Assembly (NCBI GenBank): GCA_977017575.1
Contig: CDRNVI010000030.1
Span: forward strand, 186,001-250,000
Origin: Paramoeba atlantica
Lineage: Eukaryota; Discosea
Direction of reading: 5' to 3'
Length of the DNA: 64,000 nt
Made by a program: the position numbers and the translations under genes. Each line of letters begins with the position of its first letter. The first letter of the stretch is position 1. Below the pieces are notes generated by a model, which saw only the letters and a list, made by a program, of their open reading frames with translations, had not been told where the DNA came from and ran no database searches. This document shows, in pieces, positions 30,751 through 40,176 of the stretch.

Positions 30751-30992
30751 TTGCTGCACCCGTCGATCTATAAACGCGGCACAGAAAACACTTCTAGATA
30801 TCAATGTGTACAACCTCAAACATTGTCATATCATTTTGGTAATTTTAGTAATCATGAAAAGGAAACTTGCCTTAAAACTTGCTGCACCCGTCGATCTATA
30901 AACGCGGCACAGCAAACACTTCTAGATATCGATGTGTACAACCTCAAACATTGTCATGTCATTTTAGTAATTTTAGTAATCAAGAAAAGGAG
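30751..30992. repeat. Tandem duplication of about 129 bp
   Basis: GCTGCACCCGTCGATCTATA begins copies at 30753 and 30881; the copies differ by a few bases and share the end TTTTAGTAATCA. The origin of the unit is unknown. Confidence 0.85.
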
Positions 30993-31154
30993 TCCTTTTT
31001 GGCAGTCCTTTTGAAGGACCATGAAAGGGGGTCGTTTTAAAGGACAGCGGATTCGGGACGATTGGGTCGAAAAACAGTCCCATGCCAAATATTTCCAAAA
31101 TCGAAGAAAATACAAGACCTGTAGGGGGGGTACGTGAGGGGGGTGACGGTAATG
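30993..31154. other. Intergenic with small foldbacks and a solo C-rich end
   Basis: AGTCCTTTTGAAGGACC (about 31012) is a small hairpin. GTGAGGGGGGTGACGG followed by TA (about 31133-31150) has the form of the C-rich pogo-type ends in this window, without a visible partner. Confidence 0.35.
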
Positions 31155-31710
31155 GGGTACAATTCATGCAGAAGGACGAGACCTACAGAAGTAAAGAGAG
31201 GCTGGAGCCATCGCAACCACTGTGTTCCGAAACAAGGTCAGCAATAGTTCCACACTCTTGTGATCACGAATGCGGATGACCGGGCACAAGAGGTGTTTGT
31301 CAAATCCTTTCATAAATACCAATTGGTGTACTTCTACCCCCCGCTCCTACCCCAGTTAGCGCACCTTTGTCAAAAGCCTGCCGAATCGTTGTTCCATCCA
31401 CGATTACTCCACATGTCTTGCATTTAGGAGAACGGTCCTGAAGACCGACGGGTGACGTGGAAGGTTAGAGTTCGGTTCACTTGTAAACCACAAGATAGTG
31501 AATCATAGAGGAAGTGGGCGACAACCGAAAGAGTATCAAAGAACACCGTCGACGGAATGAAGAGCCGATTGAAAATTGAGCTAAAGCTTCGTTGGAACCA
31601 GCCAGGCGTTGAAGATGAAGCTCGAGAGAAGAAGATAAAGTTCAGAGTGTACAACCGGAAAGTTGAGAGTTGCGTAAACGGCAAGTTGAGAAAACTTTGG
31701 TTCATTGCGC
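31155..31710 (+). pseudogene. Merlin-like transposase remnants
   Basis: FMQKDETYRSKERLEPSQPL (31165) matches MQKDETCFSKP of type A. Further on (about 31480-31700) a degraded C-terminus reads VNHRGS and EDEAREKKIKFRVYNRKVES, then CVNGKLRKL, in line with EARDNRLKFTGEVVNGKLKR. Between them only stops and scraps are seen. It is the oldest-looking Merlin relic here. Confidence 0.6.
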
Positions 31711-31873
31711 ATACTATTGAATATTAAGCTGCTTTTTGTGTCGGTAGTGCTGGGCTGAAAACCGTGCATGCTGAAAAATACGTGAAAAACAAGAAGCGTA
31801 AAGAACAAAGCGTCGTCCTTTCTATTTCATTTTGCGCGACATAGGTTGTTTTTGTTTCTGTATTTCGACGTTG

Positions 31874-32719
31874 TCAGTCACGCAAGTATTTGGCGTCTAT
31901 CTCTCCTTTAAATGAGTTGTGACCCAACGCGAGGTGTGAAAGAGATGACGGAAGTTTGTCCAAACACAATTCACCGCTGAATTTGTTATGGGATAACTTC
32001 AAAAATGTGATTATGGTGGGTAAGTTCGCGAGATTTATTTCACCACTAAACTCGTTTCGTTCTAAATTCAAATGCCACATTTTCGATGGAAGCAACGTCA
32101 AATCTACGGGCCCAGTCAAACGATTGTCCCCCAACAAGAGTCGCCCCATGATAGGTGGCAATCTCGTAAGACACACATTCCCTGAAAAGTTGTTCATGTA
32201 TGAACAAAACGAATACAGTGATGGAGGAAGAGATGTCAAATCTAATGAACCCTCAAATTCATTTTGACTCAGGTCTAAATTTTCAAGTTTGTTGGGTAAA
32301 CCATCTAATCGAACCTTGCCTCTCAATTGATTATTATTCACAGAAAAACGCTCCACCAGGTTCGGAATATCCGTCAAGTCGAGACTCCCTTTTAAACCGT
32401 ACTCCCAATGATCTTGACAGTCCGACTCTTCCATTTGCTCCATTTGCTCCCAATAAATATCGTCCGGTTCCCCTTGTTCATTACATTCAACTCCTTCCCA
32501 CTCGCACACAGGCGTATCCGTGTCCCACGTGTAGTGAGGATTTTCAATATTGCGAATGAGACGTGCGAGTTGGTATTCCAATGGAAGATTCGCGACGCTC
32601 ACTTTTGCGGCCCTTTTAAGCGGTCTCGGACTCACCGTTGTGTTTTCTTTATCACTTAATTTGCGTCTCTTACGATCCGGGGAGGGGGCTTCTTCAAACT
32701 TTACGGCAAGCATATGCAT
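31874..32719 (-). CDS. Leucine-rich-repeat protein, KENTTVSPRP subfamily
   Basis: 281 residues from MHMLAVKFEEAPSPDRKRRK; a longer open stretch upstream (to 32779) lies in the pyrimidine-rich leader and is less likely to be coding. Cap LPLEYQLARLIRNIEN, TWDTDTPVCEWEGVEC; the acidic linker has a duplicated EQM (WEQMEQMEESDCQDHWEYG) compared with 28701. Six LRRs, ending GEIDAKYLRD. Intact. The N-terminal half is almost identical to 28701, while the last repeats differ (LPTIITFLKLSHNKFSGEL), a pattern suggesting exchange between copies. Confidence 0.88.
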   Translation of the reverse strand: MHMLAVKFEEAPSPDRKRRKLSDKENTTVSPRPLKRAAKVSVANLPLEYQLARLIRNIENPHYTWDTDTPVCEWEGVECNEQGEPDDIYWEQMEQMEESDCQDHWEYGLKGSLDLTDIPNLVERFSVNNNQLRGKVRLDGLPNKLENLDLSQNEFEGSLDLTSLPPSLYSFCSYMNNFSGNVCLTRLPPIMGRLLLGDNRLTGPVDLTLLPSKMWHLNLERNEFSGEINLANLPTIITFLKLSHNKFSGELCLDKLPSSLSHLALGHNSFKGEIDAKYLRD

Positions 32720-32779
32720 GAAAAAGGAGAGAGGTTGAACAAAAGAAGGAGGTAGAACGAAAGAGGTTGAACAAAACAA

Positions 32780-33265
32780 TTGCGTTAAAGTTTAGAATTT
32801 GTTCCCTCAAATAACGGTTCGTGTGATGACTTAAATAGTTTTCCGCTGAATTAGTTCACGTACAAATCTGTTTGATTGTCAAAAAATATAGGGTTGGGCT
32901 TCGCTTCCCGATCTAATTCTTTTGCCTCTGAGCTGCTTTCATTGAGAGCTCAACACTGAGACTCAATGTTTATCAAAAATATGGACAACCTTTGTTTGTT
33001 CAGCAAAACTGGGTAAAGAGTTTCAATAAGAAAAATAGGCAACGTAAACGAAGAGAACGAAAATCACTTTGATTACTCGTCCTTGTTTGATACACTCAGT
33101 AGATGGACACATACACGGTTCGCATATCATCATCTTATGTGCCGAGCAAGGAAATCGCGACCTTTGTACTGTGATCCAACAAAAGGTTGAAATGGGATGT
33201 GAAATCTACATCGATATAAACAATACGGTAACGCTCACAAAATCATATCCAGTATCCCTTAAATC
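32780..33265. other. Intergenic, no gene recognised
   Basis: AT-rich upstream region of the LRR gene at 31874; no domain-bearing frame. Confidence 0.4.
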
Positions 33266-33769
33266 CTAGCACACGCTCCTGACCCACTTACCCCGCGGCG
33301 GCACCAATAGCTCTTTGTCCGACGCGTGGGCCCGGGCCACCTTGTTGAGGAAGTTCAAGGTCTCTGGTCCCGGTATCTCGTAGGTAGTGAAGGCCAGGGG
33401 GTCCAATTCCATGCCCCTCACCAGCGCCATCTTATCATGAGTGTTCCGTTTGTTGGCCTCATCCATGCTAAGGGTGTGGGACCGCTCAGCCGCCTCCCTG
33501 TCCACATAGGATGGGGTCAGAGGATTCACTACTCTGACATTGACAAGGACGATCCACCCATAGTGAGCTAGAAGGTCTGTAAATGATTCTTTGACCTCAT
33601 TGTGGCGGGAGGCCTGGGTTTTCCCCTTCACCTTCTTGCAGTCCAGTGCGTGTACGCAAAACTCCTCATTGCGGAGGGTTGCACCGCACACGCACTGGAG
33701 ATCAGGTTCTGAGTTAGGGTCGTCCAGGTACCGGAGGCGGGCCGCAGTCTCCCACTGCGGGTCCCGCAT
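33266..33769 (-). pseudogene. C-terminal fragment of another non-LTR retrotransposon ORF
   Basis: 167 codons. A Cys/His region (CVCGATLRNEEFCVHALDC, then RHNE) is followed by NVRVVNPLTPSYV, ANKRNTHDKMA and LDPLAFTTYEIPGPETLNFL. This order resembles the tail of protist LINE ORF2 proteins that follow RT with a C.CG...H...C finger. It is distinct from the SL-type LINE. The RT is missing, and a 12-bp repeat GATCTGATCTTTCA lies at the truncation edge (33826-33850). Confidence 0.55.
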
Positions 33770-34298
33770 ATAATACTCCGGCCTGTTCGGTCATAGCCCT
33801 GTTCGGTCTGGAATCGTGTTGCGTCTTTCAGATCTGATCTTTCAGATCTAAGGGAAACGGACGGCTTGACTCGCACAGAGATTTAATGCTAAACTCGATA
33901 TCGTGCGTACGTGTAACAACACACAGGGATTTACAGGCGAGATGTTTCTAAGACGGTTCAGTTTTTAAAAAAATGATAAGCACCTCTTTTTTGTTAAGCA
34001 GCTCTGTTCTCCTTTTTTCCTATTCATCGAGTTTGGAGGCATCAGTAGCAAGTGCAATCGGCGTTGGAGTTTCCTCTAGTCCACTTGCGATCGCTGCAAC
34101 TCGGTCACGATGCATTTCGGCAGAGGATTTTTAACGTCAAGTGTTCCGGTGTATTGGAGCAGAAAATCCATTCTGCGTATCTGATTGTTCCAAGATTGTG
34201 AATTCTTGGTCCGTCATGGATCGCTTTGTGAGGGAAAAATTTAAACCAGAAATTAGGAGAAGAAGAATGTAAATTTTTATATGACATGCGAAATTCAG
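33770..34298. other. Intergenic, no gene recognised
   Basis: No frame with a domain; it is the 3' flank of the frameshifted LRR gene. Confidence 0.4.
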
Positions 34299-35212
34299 CT
34301 AATACGGGATACCGCTAATCCTAATTTTCGTATTCCAAATTTCCAGCCTAGACACCTCGTGTCGGAACTTCTTCGTAAGGCCTATTCGCCGCACATCGCC
34401 ATGCAGATCAATATTGTCCGACAATTTTAATCCTCGCATGTCCGTGGGAAGACGCGTCAAATCTACCAGACCTGAAAATAAATTATTTGAAAGGTCAACC
34501 TCTCTTAACTTAAACGGAAGCTGATTCAGATACAGCCTACCGGAGAACTGATTTCGATCCATGTACAACCCCATCATACTTCGAGGGAGGGACGTCAAAT
34601 CAATGGATCCAGTAAGCTCGTTCTTCGAGAGGTGCAGGCAGACCAGGGAAACGGGAAGATTTGATAGGCAAACACTTCCAGTAAAGCAATTGTAGTCGAG
34701 GCGGAGGTTTTCAATTCTAGGCGGCAACGAAGCCAAGTCTATTCCGCCTTCAAATCGATTGGTTGTAAGACAGAGTTCCTCGAGTCCCGATGGTAATTGA
34801 TCCAGAGGCACCAAACCCGATAAATCGTTCCTATAGACCTGAAATAACTCAAGTGTGTGGGGAAGATACATAAACCTCAAACTCCCTGATATGTGGAAAT
34901 CATCCCATTTAATACGGACAACTTCCCCATCTTTGTTACATTCAACACCTCCCATATATACTGACATATTGGTGTTTTAGTACTCCATGATTCACGTAAT
35001 TCCTTGACTTCCGCTACTAGCCGTGCTAACTGGTATTCTTGAGGCAGATTCGTAGTGCTCACTTTGGAGGTCTTCACTCTCACACCCGTTGACTCTCCCT
35101 TTAAAGGCGATCCTTCTTTATTCGCTTTCCCAGTTTTCGTAAGGTTTCGTTCCGGAACGTCTAAACATAAATGAGGCGGGATCATATTGATACGGAAATA
35201 ACCCGCGTTCAC
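34299..35212 (-). pseudogene. LRR gene, DVPERN subfamily, one frameshift
   Basis: The upstream part (34877-35212) has LDVPERNLTKTG, NLPQEYQLARLVAEVKEL and SWSTKTPICQY. The frame then shifts inside the cap, and the downstream part (34299-34967) continues GGVECNKDGEVVRIKWDD with seven repeats. The shift lies in a short TATATA run (34950-34955), consistent with a 2-base slip. The start Met of the relatives (MDVPERS) is Leu here, though an upstream Met exists. The LRR part remains fully open, so the break is recent or could be an assembly error. Confidence 0.85.
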
Positions 35213-35504
35213 AGAAACTAAAATATGTGTATATTAAATTCCGGGAAAAATACAAAGAAATTTTCTAAAGTCTTTTTTTAATGACTTTATCTAAATGGAG
35301 ATACAAGACACCAATAATGTACAGTGGTGCTCAGCGAAATTCTGCCTACAGGTCTCGCAATTCACTCTGCCTCAAACAAGTCTCATTTCTCGTGTCTCAG
35401 TGGTCAGATGTATCATGCAAAGGGGTACGGCGTCCTTCAAACAAGTTTGCAAATTACTATTTACTTTTGTACGCGCCATGTACGCGTGGTTGTCAAGAGT
35501 GGTT
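35213..35504. other. Intergenic between two LRR genes
   Basis: About 290 bp; no recognised feature. On the minus strand it is the 3' flank of 35505 and the upstream region of the frameshifted gene. Confidence 0.4.
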
Positions 35505-36284
35505 CTAAAACTGCCAAGCATCGGAATTAAGAGCGTACCGGAACGGCAAAAAACACATATACGACCCGCGCTTGGGGAGTATCTTGATTTGAGTTCCCCA
35601 TACGCCGATTTCATAATAAAACCATATTGGATCAAACTCACCGCGGAGATTGGGGTTGTGGTGCAATTCCAACCGGATGCGGTAGGGTAGATGCTGCAAA
35701 TCTACAGGCCCAGAAAAATTATTGTTCATTAAACTTAACGAACAGAACTTGGTGGGTATAGCTCCAAAATCGAGATTTCCGGATAGATCGTTGCGGCTCA
35801 GAAACATCCCCCGTAACGCAGGGGACAACATGCGGAGGGAGATGGAGCCATGCAGCTCGCAGTCAGAGAGATCCAGAGTGTGTAAACTTCTTGGCATCTC
35901 ATCCAAGTTCAGCGTGCCTTCAAAATGGTTATGGTGGCCACTCAAGGTACGAATGTTCCGCGGTAAGGATTCTAGGTCGACTTCACCCTTTAGCTCGTTC
36001 CTACCAAGAAATATATGAGAGCACATTATAATGGATAAGTGTACCCAACGGAGTGTCCCGTTGAGAGCCAAATTCGACCAGTTAACTCTTCTAATATCGC
36101 CATTCCTATTACAGTCCACCTTATTCCACAAGCATGCGGGGGTGTCCGTATTCCACGAGGGAAGTGTCCCCTTGACGTCCTGAATGAATTGTGCTAACTG
36201 ATACTCCTCTGGCAATTTCGCTCGTGCCCTTCCAACGCGGTTGCGTGGAAGTATATCATCCGCAGTGTGGAGTAAAACAAGCAT
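35505..36284 (-). CDS. Leucine-rich-repeat protein, VGRARANLP subfamily
   Basis: 259 residues, starting MLVLLHTADDILPRNRVGRA. Cap LPEEYQLAQFIQDVKG, SWNTDTPACLWNKVDC; six repeats of shortened spacing (e.g. LPRNIRTLSGHHNHFEGTLN, ALRGMFLSRNDLSGNLDF). A characteristic tail IKILPKRGSYMCFLPFRYAL ends the protein. The tail and cap are shared with 40177, 41566 and the fragment at 38859. No membrane segment. Intact. Confidence 0.87.
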   Translation of the reverse strand: MLVLLHTADDILPRNRVGRARAKLPEEYQLAQFIQDVKGTLPSWNTDTPACLWNKVDCNRNGDIRRVNWSNLALNGTLRWVHLSIIMCSHIFLGRNELKGEVDLESLPRNIRTLSGHHNHFEGTLNLDEMPRSLHTLDLSDCELHGSISLRMLSPALRGMFLSRNDLSGNLDFGAIPTKFCSLSLMNNNFSGPVDLQHLPYRIRLELHHNPNLRGEFDPIWFYYEIGVWGTQIKILPKRGSYMCFLPFRYALNSDAWQF

Positions 36285-36380
36285 AAGGTTTACTGCAGTA
36301 GTGATACCGTCAAAAATCTTATCAAGGTACTGTTATTTTATCTGTCTCTATTTTCCGTGGCACTACAGGATAAAATGTGT

Positions 36381-36456
36381 GCCCGTTTCCGGGAAAAGAA
36401 AGGAAGGGCAAGAAAAATGTACCAACAAGGCACAGAAACCGTATCTTTCTGAGACG
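36381..36456 (-). ncRNA. Spliced-leader RNA-like sequence (copy B)
   Basis: The minus strand reads GATACGGTTTCTGTGCC then TTGTTG and GTACATTTTTCTTGC, ending in CCCGGAAACGGGCA: a stem like copy A with GAAA in place of GCAA, both GNRA tetraloops. Two exon changes weaken the exon stem. It lies 97 bp upstream of the LRR gene at 35505. Either a diverged SL RNA gene or a pseudogene. Confidence 0.55.
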
Positions 36457-36880
36457 TCGCGTGCTGCGTACCGAGCACGAGTAAAACACCCCAATATTTT
36501 TAAAGACACCACATTTTCTAGCAAGTACAGAGAAGGAATGCGCCGGGAAATGGCGAAAGGCAAAAGGCGCGAAATTAGCATTTGTGCTTTCGTAATAAAA
36601 ATTTAGTATACCGTACCCAATTAGTATAACGTACCACTAGTATACCTACTAGGTATACTATCCTCAAACATGGTTCAAGTAATTACTGATCACACAACTA
36701 CAGAATGGTGGGTACATGTACCTACAGAATGGTATTTTCTACAATGTTAACTTCTCGACTTTGAGATGAATTCTCACTCACCCCTTCCAAAGCTCTAAGT
36801 ATAGACTCCATGGATATTCACTGGGAGCGCCTGGGAGGGTTTCAACCCTTTCAGTACTCTCGAAAATGGATCAAATTGAT
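36457..36880. other. Intergenic, no gene recognised
   Basis: It contains a cluster of short TAGTATAC repeats (36604-36662). TGGGAGCGCCTGGGAGGG at about 36823 resembles the complement of text near 41460. Confidence 0.35.
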
Positions 36881-37723
36881 TCAATAGGTTTTTACGAATA
36901 TTTGTGTACCATTCACTTTAATGGTATATAATTCTTTTGGTAACATCCAGACCTTGGCAACACCGTAAAGCTCCGCGTTGTTTTCAAGGTTCAATTCTGT
37001 TAATTGTGGAGGTAGGTCGTCGAACAGCACTACTCCAGAAAATCGATTATACGAACAGTCAACCGTGTCAAGTTCCAAAGGCAAATGTTGCAGATCAAGC
37101 GATCCGGTGAATTGATTCCTTGATAGATTGATAACCAGCATAGATGCAGGTAAGGATGTAAGATTAATTTCCCCGGATAAATTGTTTTCATGAAGCAACA
37201 GTCCATACAAGTTTTTTGAAAGGCACGTCAAGTCCACATTCCCGTGAAACCAATTGCTAAATAAGAGAAGCTGACCTAATGTGTAAGGTAAATGGCATAA
37301 ATTTACCTCACCTGTGAATTCATTACTGAAAGCGTTAAAGTCCGTAAGATCAGGTGGAAGCGTGTCGAGTGGTACTTCTCCAGTAAGTTGGCCATGTGCT
37401 ACAGTAAATTTTAGTACCGTGCGCAGCAAATATTGCCATCGAGGTGATCCCTCAAGTTTCTTACGGGAACTGTACATCTGTTTATCCCATTTGATATTTA
37501 CCACGATGAACTTTTCGTCACATGTTACACCCTCCCATTTGCATGCGTGTATCAATGTGTTCCACGAAATATCGGGGTTTCGAATATCAGTGATAAATCG
37601 TGATAGTTCGTATTCCTGTGGCAAGCAGGCCCCTCGTACCTTACTCGGTATTCTCTGCAGTTTGTAATCTGCTGTTTGACAAAATGAATACATGTCCGAT
37701 AAACTCAGTATCATAAATTTCAA
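36881..37723 (-). CDS. Leucine-rich-repeat protein, divergent member
   Basis: 280 residues. The frame starts MKFMILSLSDMYSFCQTADY; MYSFCQ, ten residues in, is an alternative start. Cap PSKVRGACLPQEYELSRFIT and SWNTLIHACKWEGVTC, closest to the gene at 1029 (PSKIRGTQLPQEYELAQF). About seven repeats, e.g. LPYTLGQLLLFSNWFHGNVD and LPASMLVINLSRNQFTGSLD. Tail KVNGTQIFVKTY. Intact, no membrane span. Confidence 0.87.
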   Translation of the reverse strand: MKFMILSLSDMYSFCQTADYKLQRIPSKVRGACLPQEYELSRFITDIRNPDISWNTLIHACKWEGVTCDEKFIVVNIKWDKQMYSSRKKLEGSPRWQYLLRTVLKFTVAHGQLTGEVPLDTLPPDLTDFNAFSNEFTGEVNLCHLPYTLGQLLLFSNWFHGNVDLTCLSKNLYGLLLHENNLSGEINLTSLPASMLVINLSRNQFTGSLDLQHLPLELDTVDCSYNRFSGVVLFDDLPPQLTELNLENNAELYGVAKVWMLPKELYTIKVNGTQIFVKTY

Positions 37724-38173
37724 GAAACTTGTAGTAATGAATGTGAGTGAATTCTCAAGTCGTAGAATGTTTTTCGATCAGATCAGATAAATTGTAAAGT
37801 CGTGGTATAGCTTTGAGCTCTTATTATCGATTAGTATGGATGAGCCTTTTGTAGATTATTCCTCTACCGTTTCCTCTACCGTTTTTCCTCGGGCAAAACG
37901 GTTCAGTAGATTTCGTCTTTTGCGACTACCACAGAAAGTAAGTTTGCGTCCATCACAGAAAGCTGAGGAAGGAATCGAGTGCAAAAGAAATTCATGAATC
38001 CAATGAAAAAGAACAGTTCAATCCTTTTACTCTTACGACGGTCCGTTACGGTGTCTCCTTGCTCGCCAAAATGGCGCAGTTTGTATCCGCATGTAAGAGT
38101 TTCAATTTATTGTTTTGAACCGTCGGAATAAGTGCGTTCCCCAAAGTAAAAGGTCGCTGTATGTGTCGTACGT
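37724..38173. other. Intergenic, no gene recognised
   Basis: A short tandem CTCTACCGTTTC occurs at 37863-37885. No supported gene. Confidence 0.35.
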
Positions 38174-38206
38174 AACTCAGGATAAAAATACAGTTTCTGT
38201 ACCTTG
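38174..38206 (+). repeat. Spliced-leader exon copy without SL intron (copy D)
   Basis: AACTCAGGATAAAAATACAG is followed by TTTCTGTACCTTG. It starts with AACT, as kinetoplastid leaders do, and lacks the GTAC donor and intron; instead ATGAGGTTTCACATC follows. This is what a trans-spliced mRNA copied back into DNA would look like. The following 60-codon frame (38237-38419) has no recognised domain and no poly(A) is seen, so the retrocopy idea is unproven. Confidence 0.55.
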
Positions 38207-38600
38207 ATGAGGTTTCACATCAATTTTACCATTTGAATGGAACGCGTTCCGTTACGACGCTCTCATGCCGTGACTTGGAACACAAAAGTCTGGATTCTCA
38301 TTGAGCGAGTTCGGGGCGCTGCGTTTAAACCGTGGACGCGGAACGCTGAAATATTCGCAGTCTTTCAAGTTCGAAAGGTCTTGACACCTTATTCACCGAA
38401 CCAGTGCATGAGCATTTAAACGCTGTAAGAAAACAAGCCATCTTTACAACTTCCCCGTACAAATTTAATGAAATATATGATTAATACATTCTCACAATAC
38501 AATCCTGGTCCTCTCACTTTGAAAAAAAACAAGGATAGGTCTCTTTTGTGGAATCAAACAAAAATAACCCAATTGAGTCGTCCAGCGTGCGGAAAATAGC
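38207..38600. other. Possible retrocopy body, unidentified
   Basis: A 60-codon frame at 38237-38419 contains WILIERVRGAAFKPWTRNAE. It follows the SL exon copy directly; no family recognised. Confidence 0.25.
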
Positions 38601-38619
38601 GCAAAAATATACAATACCC

Positions 38620-38699
38620 CCCATCCTACGGTAATACAATGATGTATTGTCTACGACCCTTAAAAAAGAGAAACATTTGAACAACTTTTTGAGTCACTG
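38620..38699. mobile_element. Diverged end of a Tc1-like element
   Basis: AAACATTTGAACAACTTTTT and GAGTCACTG followed by TA resemble the right end of the palindromic Tc1 element (ACATTTGAACACTTTTGTTA, GTTACTG, TA). It is a relative of that family; no transposase remains. Confidence 0.55.
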
Positions 38700-38858
38700 T
38701 ATGTCGAGCGCTTAACATAAAAAAATAGATATGCCTTATACGTATAAGCCTCACGTACGTATAAGCCTTATAAAGTAAATTTAGCCTTCTTTCCGATTTC
38801 TGTGAAAACAAAGAAGCCTTATACGTTTTACACATTCTCACAATACACACATGTTTAG

Positions 38859-39083
38859 CTAACATGTATTCAAAAACTGCCATATGTTGGAATCAAAGAC
38901 GTAACGTAAAGGCAAAAAGCACCGGTAGGATCCGCGCTTGGGGAGTATCTTGATTTGAGTTCCCTCTATTTTGGGTGTGGGAGGAATCCATATCGGATCG
39001 TATTCACCACTTAAATTCTGATTATGATCCAACCTTAACGAAATGAAGTGGGAGACATGCAAATCTACGGGGCCCGAGAATTG
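38859..39083 (-). pseudogene. LRR gene 3' fragment, VGKARANLP subfamily
   Basis: It reads HFISLRLDHNQNLSGEYDPI, then the subfamily tail IKILPKRGSYRCFLPLRYVF, nearly identical to the 3' ends at 40177 and 41566. It is cut at about 39083 inside a repeat (FSGP), where a C-rich transposon tip begins. No cap or start. Confidence 0.9.
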
Positions 39084-39104
39084 ACAAATAAGTGGGGGGC
39101 ACAG
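39082..39104. mobile_element. Solo C-rich transposon tip
   Basis: TTGACAAATAAGTGGGGGGC then ACAG resembles the pogo-type ends in this window. It abuts the truncated LRR fragment, so this element family probably caused or mended the break. Confidence 0.45.
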
Positions 39105-39389
39105 TGTATTAATTCTTTTAGTTTCTCAAGAATTTCGGTTTCGTCAATGGTACCTCTTTCCACAGATTTTATCAGTCGGAAACCCTCCAAAAGTGTTGAC
39201 CATGCAAGAAAAGCAGGTCGTTTGTAGGTCACCACTTTCGACGAAGGCCTTGAGCGAGAAGTACGGAACTTCTACTCGGAGCATTTAGAAAATAAAATAG
39301 GTAGCTGAAAAAGTCTAACAGGCTCGTGTAAACCGGGGTGGGAAGAGCAGAAATCGGGAATGTAGATTTATCGGGCCCGGCAGAGTGCA

Positions 39390-39843
39390 ATGAGGAAAGT
39401 GAGCTCCACTTTGCTTGACCTCATATCCGGGCAGTTCTCGGTCAGTCGAGAGCACGTGCTTGAGCTCATGGAACATCACGGTGCTTTCGAAAAAGCTATC
39501 CGAAAAAGCGAGGGAACGTGCTTACAAGCATTTATATTATGTCTTCGGGTGGACTTGGCGAAGGTTTGGCCGCAAGAAATCGATGGCACCGTCCGACATT
39601 GATGCCCGGATTCTATCGTCGGCAGAGCACTTGTTCACGCAGCACAAAATTCGAAGGTATAATTTTGTGTTGTTCGGCAACGAAACCGCGGTTTTCGTTG
39701 ATGGAGAACCACGAGGTTTAACGTTGGATCCGATACTTCAGGGTTTGCTTATTCCCATGCTGGGGTCGAAGAAGTGGGTTCTACCATTAAAAGAGGTAAA
39801 AAAGAGAGTAAAAAACTCCAAAGGATTGTACTTTTTTAAATAA
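39390..39843 (+). pseudogene. Pogo-like transposase fragment
   Basis: YYVFGWTWRRFGRKKSMAPS, then HKIRRYNFVLFGNETAVFVD, matches YGWVWRRWGRIQCLAPADVE ... VRKYHFAFFGDETAMFVNGQ of the element at 49576-52054. The first catalytic Asp is Asn here (FGNETA). N- and C-terminal thirds are missing. It is about 45 per cent like the full copy, so a separate lineage. Confidence 0.75.
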
Positions 39844-40176
39844 ACATTTTCCCCCAAGAGCAGTGTCGAAAAGTAGGCGGAAAACGTCAAGAGTGATTTA
39901 GAAGAATAATTTGGTATATGTAAAGCACCAAAACACTTTGGTTTTCATGCTACTTTTTGCACGTTGAAAGTACTGCTTCGGATTTAAATGGTTCATTTTG
40001 GCCCCAAATGCAAAGCGCGGGTTCGGTGCGAGTTCGGTGATGCACACCCGCAGCCCCTCATGTATTTAAAACTAACACTAACATGTATTTAAAACTGCCA
40101 CTCCGCCGCAATATGTATTTAAAACAGCCACTCCGCCACAATATACTGCATATTTAAAACTTACACTAACGCGTAT
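39844..40176. repeat. Short repeats of TATTTAAAAC near LRR 3' ends
   Basis: Between 40066 and 40190 the unit ATGTATTTAAAACTGCCACT, followed by CCGCCACAATAT, recurs three to four times in variants, and again at 41520-41580 next to the duplicated LRR gene. The dispersed CACCCGCAGCCCCTCA motif lies at 40045-40060. Confidence 0.6.
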
